Positions 58,085 through 64,000 of a stretch of 64,000 nt of DNA are shown here, one piece after another. The stretch is from assembly GCA_015234045.1 (NCBI GenBank), contig JADFWU010000007.1:39817-103816 (forward strand), in the 5' to 3' direction. A program made the translations under genes and the position numbers. The notes beneath the pieces are model-generated. The model did no database searches. It was given only the letters and a program-made list of their open reading frames with translations, and was not told where the DNA came from. The first letter of the stretch is position 1. The number at the start of each line of letters is the position of its first letter. Origin of the DNA: Magnetococcales bacterium. Lineage in GTDB: Bacteria; Pseudomonadota; Magnetococcia; Magnetococcales; JADFWU01.

Positions 58085-58960
58085 TCAGTTCCCCATCATC
58101 TGCTGAGGCAACATACCCGGTGTCATACCACCCATGAATTGCCGAAGCAGGGAATCCTCTTCCACATCGGGTCGCATGTCGTTCAGCGCACTGGTTGATG
58201 GCGCTTTACCACCAGCCAGCATGGCTACTGATTGACCATAGAACGCGCCATCGGAGAAATTGTGACCCAGCACCACGGCGTAGTTACGGGCCTCTTCTTC
58301 CAATCCTAAATGCAGGGATGAGAGCACGAGACTGAATAGCGCCTCTTCCACGTAGGATGTACTGCTGAACACCGGATCTTCCACCAATCGCTTGAAACGC
58401 CGGGCAGCGGCAATATATTCGGCATGGTCCAGATAGTAACGCCCCACAACTACCTCATGGGCCGCAATCCGGTCACGACACACCACCATCATCCGCTGGG
58501 CTTCTTCTGCATAATCCGTTTTGGGAAACCGACGAACCAACTCTTGAAGCGCAACTACCGCTTCACGGGTTTTTTTCTGGTCACGGTGGGCATCAGATAT
58601 TTGGGCAAAATTGCTCAAACCACGCATATAAAATGCGTAGGCTGCATTATCATGACGCGGATGCAGACGGATAAACCGCTCTGCCGCTGCGATGGCTTCA
58701 GCAAACTCTTCTCGTTTGTACCAGGCGTAGATCAGATTCATTTGACCACGGACTGCCCAGGGCGAAAAAGGGTGTTTGCGGTCCAGGTCCTGGAAATGCT
58801 CGGTAGCGGCTTTGAAGCGTTCCCGGTGCAGTGCAGCCACCCCTTGCCGATAGTGATACTCTGGGGAGCGGGTAATTGACTCGCCCTCTTCATCCGGTGT
58901 GGTACTGCATCCGGTGAGGACAAAAAGAATCAGCACGGTGAACAGAAAATGTTTGGACAT
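58085..58960 (-). CDS. bamD: Outer membrane protein assembly factor BamD
   Basis: Lipobox VLTGCS, TPR-like DRKHPFSPWAVRGQMNLIYAWYKREEFAEAIAAAERFIRLHPRHDNAAYAFYMRGLS. Confidence 0.93.
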   Translation of the reverse strand: MSKHFLFTVLILFVLTGCSTTPDEEGESITRSPEYHYRQGVAALHRERFKAATEHFQDLDRKHPFSPWAVRGQMNLIYAWYKREEFAEAIAAAERFIRLHPRHDNAAYAFYMRGLSNFAQISDAHRDQKKTREAVVALQELVRRFPKTDYAEEAQRMMVVCRDRIAAHEVVVGRYYLDHAEYIAAARRFKRLVEDPVFSSTSYVEEALFSLVLSSLHLGLEEEARNYAVVLGHNFSDGAFYGQSVAMLAGGKAPSTSALNDMRPDVEEDSLLRQFMGGMTPGMLPQQMMGN

Positions 58961-59058
58961 TGAGGATACTCTGTCTGTTTACCGTGAAAATCGACTGGCG
59001 AATGTCACGGTTTGAGGGATGCTTCCCTCATGATAAATTGATTAAAGAAACACTCCGT

Positions 59059-60384
59059 CTATTCTCCTCTGGAACCCGCTTGGAATTCAAGGGCCATTCG
59101 TGCAGCACGCTGTCCTGAGCGCACAGCGCCTTCCATGGTGGCGGGCAAGCCAGTATCAGTCCAGTCTCCGGCCAGAAAGAGATTTTCCCATGCTGTATGT
59201 GTTCCAGGCCGCTTGATTCCAGGCCAGGGCGAGAAGGAGGCAAACCGCTCTCGAACCACCCGAACCACGCTCGGTTGTTGATCACCCAAAGACGGCACCA
59301 ACTGTTGTAACTGCACCATAATAGCGGCAACAAGTTCTTCCGAAGCCGAATGAATCTCACGATACGCACCACTGATCACCACGGCATACTCTTGCCCTTG
59401 TCCACTATCCATCCCCAATGCACAACGATCAAAAAACCACTGTCCAACCCCATCTGAACACCCCAACATGGTCTCCGGCAAAGGGTGCAACCCGTCAAAG
59501 CGGAAATAGAGTGACACGATGGGCGCACTCTCCATCGTATTTATTTCTTTCTGCTCGGCCCATTCTGGCATCAAGCGAGAAATCACACGGGATGGCAACG
59601 CCAACACAACCGGATCTTTCTGTACCGACAACGATGCCTTCGCCTCTTTCAAAACGGTCACTCTATTTCCTTCTGTCTGTATTTGTCGCAATCGCCAGCG
59701 CGTTGTGATTGCACCGCCCTGTTGACGGATTTTCTGAGCAGCAGGTGTGATCAGCAACCGATCCAACGTCACCCGGGCAGGCATGGGTATGGCACCCGCT
59801 GCCTGATCAAGAAAGGTCTCTTTCAATGTTGCGAGAAAAAGCGGCGCATCAGCGGAAGCCGGTGGTTCATTGAGTGCAGCAAGACAGAGCGGTGACCAAA
59901 GACGTTGAAAAAGAGCCTCGGTCTGTCCCGTCCCCTCAGCCCATTGAGTAACCGACTGCCCGGCCCACTTCTCAGCCCCTTGGACCAAAGACCAACCCAA
60001 ACGCACTGCCGCCAGCCGATCCTTCATGGTCAGACCGGGAAAGCGAAACAGTCCTATCAATAAATGCAACGGTGCGGGCAATGGTGGACAACGTAGATGA
60101 GACAACCCATCCGAGGCGCGCCAAAAGGTGTACTGACAGGGATCAACAGGATCGAGTAGTGCGCGGGTATCCAGCTGATCCAATAACGCCAACAAAGCGG
60201 AACAGGCACCAATGATCAAATGAGGACCATTATCCAGTTCACCACCCCAACGGCGATCATAGAAACTCCGTACACGACCACCCAAACCCGGCGCAGCTTC
60301 ATAAAGCCGTGGTGTCACCCCAAGACGCTGGGCTTCCAAAGCTGCGGAAAGTCCCGCCACGCCGCCGCCGATAATAATCATCAC
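59059..60384 (-). CDS. hpnE: Hydroxysqualene dehydroxylase HpnE (FAD-dependent)
   Basis: IIGGGVAGLSAALEAQRLGVTPRLYEAAPGLGGRVRSFYD; ENLFLAGDWTDTGLPATMEGAVRSG. Confidence 0.85.
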   Translation of the reverse strand: MMIIIGGGVAGLSAALEAQRLGVTPRLYEAAPGLGGRVRSFYDRRWGGELDNGPHLIIGACSALLALLDQLDTRALLDPVDPCQYTFWRASDGLSHLRCPPLPAPLHLLIGLFRFPGLTMKDRLAAVRLGWSLVQGAEKWAGQSVTQWAEGTGQTEALFQRLWSPLCLAALNEPPASADAPLFLATLKETFLDQAAGAIPMPARVTLDRLLITPAAQKIRQQGGAITTRWRLRQIQTEGNRVTVLKEAKASLSVQKDPVVLALPSRVISRLMPEWAEQKEINTMESAPIVSLYFRFDGLHPLPETMLGCSDGVGQWFFDRCALGMDSGQGQEYAVVISGAYREIHSASEELVAAIMVQLQQLVPSLGDQQPSVVRVVRERFASFSPWPGIKRPGTHTAWENLFLAGDWTDTGLPATMEGAVRSGQRAARMALEFQAGSRGE

Positions 60385-60397
60385 TGTACCTTTTTAG

Positions 60398-60502
60398 GAG
60401 ATACGCAGTTGAATGAATTTTGTACCCGTCATTCCCGCAGAAACGGGGATGACGGTACATGATTTGATGCCTGTTTCAACCGACAATTACATAACCCCTA
60501 CT
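60398..60502 (+). repeat. Repeat family A, copy 5
   Basis: GAGATACGCAGTTGAATGAATTTTGTACCCGTCATTCCCGCAGAAACGGGGATGACGGTAC...TTGATGCCTGTTTCAACCGACAATTACATAACCCC. Confidence 0.75.
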
Positions 60503-60512
60503 TTTATAGTAA

Positions 60513-60657
60513 TTTCGATCCAAAATTTGACAATGAATCACAACCTGAGTGGAAGCTCTGATGATGTTTTTGCACCGCTTTTGATATGCGAAACAGATCG
60601 TCAGAGCAAAAACATTACCAGGGCTGAAACGGCTGACTGTTCAAATTTTAGACGAAA
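60513..60657 (+). repeat. Repeat family B, copy 2 (about 145 bp)
   Basis: TTCGATCCAAAATTTGACAATGAATCACAACC...GCAAAAACATTACCAGGGCTGAAACGGCTGACTGTTCAAATTTTAGACGAAA; highly similar over full length to 62548-62692. Confidence 0.85.
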
Positions 60658-60739
60658 CCCTTATATTAAAAGAGATCCCTGTCCGCCTCATGAACAATTC
60701 GGGCTATGACAACTGACCACGAAGCGCTTATGATACAGT

Positions 60740-61267
60740 ATGGCAGATAACGAACAGAAACCACGCAGATATCCGCGCCGCCCGAAACGCAAAGCCATGG
60801 ACGCCCCCATGGCGGTCCAGGAACTGGTTCAATCGGTCACCAATCGCATTCTTGACCGTCCCAACCGCCCGGCCCATCGGCTCTGGCAAGCATGGAATCA
60901 AACTGTTGGTGCCCGTCTGGCGCACCATACTGAACCCACGCGCCTTCAAGACGGTGTCATCCATGTGCGCGTTGACTCTGCGGTTTGGGCAACACAACTC
61001 AATTTTCTCAAACCCCAGCTGATTCAAAAATTCAATCAAGGCCCGGCCAAAGAGAATCCCATCACTGACATTCGATTTCGTCAGGGCTCATTGCGGCGCG
61101 GAAACCTGCCTAAACCTGTCATAAAAACAAAGCAACCGCCATTACCATCCGCCACACCCGAAGAACAACACACCACAGAAGAGTTGGTAAAAATAGTTGA
61201 AGATACGGAACTCAAACAGGCTTTGTACCGTCTTATTCTCAAGAGCATGATTAAAAACCGGTCTTAA
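60740..61267 (+). CDS. DUF721 / DciA-like protein
   Basis: LWQAWNQTVGARLAHHTEPTRLQDGVIHVRVDSAVWATQLNFLKPQLIQKFN. Confidence 0.82.
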   Translation: MADNEQKPRRYPRRPKRKAMDAPMAVQELVQSVTNRILDRPNRPAHRLWQAWNQTVGARLAHHTEPTRLQDGVIHVRVDSAVWATQLNFLKPQLIQKFNQGPAKENPITDIRFRQGSLRRGNLPKPVIKTKQPPLPSATPEEQHTTEELVKIVEDTELKQALYRLILKSMIKNRS

Positions 61268-61537
61268 AACGCCTTCAACGACTTGGACAACCAATCTACA
61301 GCTGCGCCATTGAACCTTTGTTTGCGTTCAAACCATCACGATACTGGCGTATCTCTGGTAAGGATTTGTTCACCCTTTTGAAAGCTGTTTTGGGATCGGT
61401 TTTTTTTTGGTGTCTTTTTAGCGCATTTAGGTACATGATCTCTATCAGGGAAACTGTGTAATATGGTGTAGAATTGTCGAGAAAATCGGTTGTGCCACTC
61501 AGGGGACGTGGTCACCACAAATGGGGAGGTGTATACC

Positions 61538-62485
61538 ATGGATGACGTATTGAGTGAGGTAAATCAGCGGGCCAATCTTGCCATGAGCAACGAGTTGGAA
61601 ATGCTGACTTTCTACCTGACCGACAAACAATTATATGGTCTGAATGTATTTAAGATTATTGAAATTCTTGAGTGCCCAAAAACAGTCACCAAAGTGCCTC
61701 ATTCGCACCCAGCCATTAAAGGCACCATTGATTTTCGTGGCCATGGCATCAGCCTGATTGATCTTTCAGAAGCCATGGGACTGCCCTCTACGCCCTTCAA
61801 GGATATTGTTGCCTATGTATTGGTGTGCGAATACAGCACCACAACACAAGGGTTTCTTGTCGCTCAGCCCAATGTCCTCATCCATAAAAGCTGGAACGAC
61901 ATCATCCAGCCAGACAATAACATCTACGAATCCAGCTATCTAACCGCGCTCACCTATGACAACGATGTTGCCATACAGATTCTTGATGTGGAAAAACTGC
62001 TTAGTGAGATCATAGGCATTGATGTAGAAATCTCAGCAGAGTTGGTTGAACAAGGCCGCTCAGTGATCAGACCAGACCACCATATTCTGGCCGTGGATGA
62101 CTCCAAAGCCGCGCGCACCATGTTGGCAGGCGCTCTCACACAAATGGGAATTCAACATACCATTTTGGACAACCCTGCCGAAGCGCTGGAAACACTGAAA
62201 CGCTCTCTTGAAGAGGGTGATGGCAGAAGCAAATACACCATGATCTTCACGGATATCGAAATGCCGATCATGGATGGCTTCACCTTAACCCGCAAAGTCA
62301 AAGCCATTGAGGGACTAAAAGATATCTATCTGGCTGCGCACAGCTCTCTGAGCAATAAGTCAAACCGAGAAAAAGCCCAACAAATGGGTGCTGACGACTT
62401 TATCCCCAAATTCACTCCCGATCGAATTGCCCAGGCAATTTTGGATCAGGTTCAGGCAGCAGATGCCCGAATGGGAATAAACTGA
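61538..62485 (+). CDS. CheV-like chemotaxis coupling protein (CheW-REC)
   Basis: CheW domain (FYLTDKQLYGLNVFKIIEIL...TIDFRGHGISLIDLSEAMG) plus REC (AVDDSKAARTML...FTDIEMPIMDGF); GGGGAGG RBS before the chosen ATG. Confidence 0.92.
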   Translation: MDDVLSEVNQRANLAMSNELEMLTFYLTDKQLYGLNVFKIIEILECPKTVTKVPHSHPAIKGTIDFRGHGISLIDLSEAMGLPSTPFKDIVAYVLVCEYSTTTQGFLVAQPNVLIHKSWNDIIQPDNNIYESSYLTALTYDNDVAIQILDVEKLLSEIIGIDVEISAELVEQGRSVIRPDHHILAVDDSKAARTMLAGALTQMGIQHTILDNPAEALETLKRSLEEGDGRSKYTMIFTDIEMPIMDGFTLTRKVKAIEGLKDIYLAAHSSLSNKSNREKAQQMGADDFIPKFTPDRIAQAILDQVQAADARMGIN

Positions 62486-62547
62486 GGACCTCGGAACTAC
62501 CTGATCACCCTAATTGCACTGGAAATTGCCAGGCGCTTTTATAGTGA

Positions 62548-62692
62548 TTTCGATCCGAAATTAGACAATTAATTACAACCTGAGTGGAAGCCCTGGTGAT
62601 GTTTTTGCGCCGCTTTTGATATGCGAAGCAGATCATCAGAGCAAAAACATCACCAGGGCTGGAACGGTTGACTGTTCAAATTTTAGACGAAA
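62548..62692 (+). repeat. Repeat family B, copy 3 (about 145 bp)
   Basis: Perfect 20-bp inverted repeat AGCCCTGGTGATGTTTTTGC (62589-62608) / GCAAAAACATCACCAGGGCT (62641-62660). Confidence 0.88.
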
Positions 62693-62747
62693 GCACTCTA
62701 TACTCATATTCTGCCTTTATTGACCTCCAACCCATCATAGATATCCA

Positions 62748-63908
62748 ATGCGTGCTATTCGAAAAATTGCCATTTTTATGCCGCGCCCAAACCCCTTTTA
62801 CACCTCCTTGTTCTTCTATCTCAAAAGCGCTTTTGAAGAGCTTGGTCTGGAAGTGTGTGGCGGCGTTGGATTTCTTACTGATGAAACACTATTGGAATTC
62901 TGCCGCCGTTTTCAACCGGACATCCTATTTGAGATGAACCGTGCCCGACGGGAAATTCCAGAACTACCGAAAGAGATACGTCATGTCTCATGGGTGGTAG
63001 ACACCAATGGTCGAGAGGTCAATTACTTCACCGGCAGTGAGTTACAATATTTTTTCTTCTGGAACTGGCGCAAAGACTACAACGCACCGGAAGCAAAAAT
63101 TGTCGATTGGTTACCACCAGGAGCCTGTCCGCACACCTATCACAACCAGCCTGCTGAGTCCCTCTCTGATTTTTCGTTTATCGGCCACATGAGTGCACCA
63201 TGGACCGAACAGGAACGACAAAGAACGCTCTGGAAAGACACACAACACACAATTACACTCGGTGATCTTCTACCGGAGATATCGACAAAGATTCTGCACG
63301 CTGCCAATACAGTGGCTGGACTGAATAATGAAGACATCCTGGAGATTGCCCTCAACGTGCTTTGGGAACGCATTGGCACACGCCAAGAATTCCCGCTGGA
63401 GACCGCCCTGCGCTACGATCTGGAATCCCGGGTCATTCGGATGGTGCGCCGACAGTCTGCTCTGGAATTGATTCAAAACACGGGTGCAACGGTACGCTAT
63501 TATGGCACCGGCCACTGGGAAAAATGGCCAGAATACAAAAATGCCTATCACGGGCCAATTTTTGATCCAGAACAGGTCCGTAAGGTCTATGTTCAATCAC
63601 GAATCAACTATCATGAAGGCGTTACCGGCATCCATTTCCGCACCTTGGATTGTCTGTCATCGGGTGGTTTCATGTTCATTTTGGAAACACCGGATGATAG
63701 TGGATATGGCGGCACACATGCACTTTTTACCAATAAAGAACATTATGTTGCAGTCAATCCCGATAACTTCCAACAAATGACCCAACACTATTTGAACAAT
63801 GAATCTGCACGAAAAGCCATCGGTGCCAATGCCGCCCAACTGATCCGGGAAAAACACACCTGGCGGCATCGTGCTGAGAAAATTTTATCTGATTTATCAC
63901 GACTGTAA
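62748..63908 (+). CDS. CgeB-like glycosyltransferase
   Basis: Long ORF; C-terminal YHEGVTGIHFRTLDCLSSGGFMFILETP...NNESARKAIGANAAQLIREKHTWRHRAEKIL typical of Glyco_trans_1_2/CgeB proteins. Confidence 0.8.
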   Translation: MRAIRKIAIFMPRPNPFYTSLFFYLKSAFEELGLEVCGGVGFLTDETLLEFCRRFQPDILFEMNRARREIPELPKEIRHVSWVVDTNGREVNYFTGSELQYFFFWNWRKDYNAPEAKIVDWLPPGACPHTYHNQPAESLSDFSFIGHMSAPWTEQERQRTLWKDTQHTITLGDLLPEISTKILHAANTVAGLNNEDILEIALNVLWERIGTRQEFPLETALRYDLESRVIRMVRRQSALELIQNTGATVRYYGTGHWEKWPEYKNAYHGPIFDPEQVRKVYVQSRINYHEGVTGIHFRTLDCLSSGGFMFILETPDDSGYGGTHALFTNKEHYVAVNPDNFQQMTQHYLNNESARKAIGANAAQLIREKHTWRHRAEKILSDLSRL

Positions 63909-63922
63909 AACAGTGATGGACG

Positions 63923-63953
63923 TTAAGGGCCACGGAAAAAATTAATCATCCCA
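63923..63953 (+). repeat. Repeat family C motif, copy 4 (runs toward window edge)
   Basis: TTAAGGGCCACGGAAAAAATTAATCATCCCA. Confidence 0.6.
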
Positions 63954-64000
63954 GTCGCGCAGGATATTGATTCGTCCGCAAGGCGCAGAAAGGGGCGCGT

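Noticed and set aside
1-64000. tRNA or rRNA genes, prophage, integrase or large mobile island
   Set aside because: I did not recognise any tRNA/rRNA sequence, integrase, or phage structural gene; a tRNAscan/Infernal run would be needed to exclude small RNAs firmly.

Overview
This 64-kb window is ordinary proteobacterial chromosome from a flagellated Gram-negative organism; I cannot name the species. Housekeeping blocks include hfq (partial), miaA, a dksA-like gene, the dolP/yraN/rsmI/lpoA neighbourhood, metF, serC, gcvR, def, prmC, uvrD/pcrA, a ClC channel, bamD and hpnE. There is a flagellar operon flgB-flgC-fliE-fliF-fliG-fliH-fliI and a complete ccmABCDEFGH cytochrome c maturation operon. 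The accessory content that stands out: (1) a signalling island of about 13 kb (10.8-23.7 kb) with PilZ proteins, a REC-cyclase-hemerythrin fusion, a stand-alone class III cyclase-like protein, a multi-PAS histidine kinase, a kinase with a degenerate ATPase domain, and four paralogous long REC domains; (2) an AbiE-type toxin-antitoxin pair whose promoter region carries two long perfect palindromes, one of them embedding the -10 box of a consensus sigma70 promoter; (3) an Rpn/PD-(D/E)XK nuclease-like gene with nine 12-bp tandem repeats followed by a strong internal ribosome binding site and ATG, a candidate intragenic antitoxin; (4) a FliH with a 9-unit acidic C-terminal repeat extension; (5) three families of short interspersed non-coding repeats, two of which often lie side by side. 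Product names come from reading translated motifs; no database searches were run.
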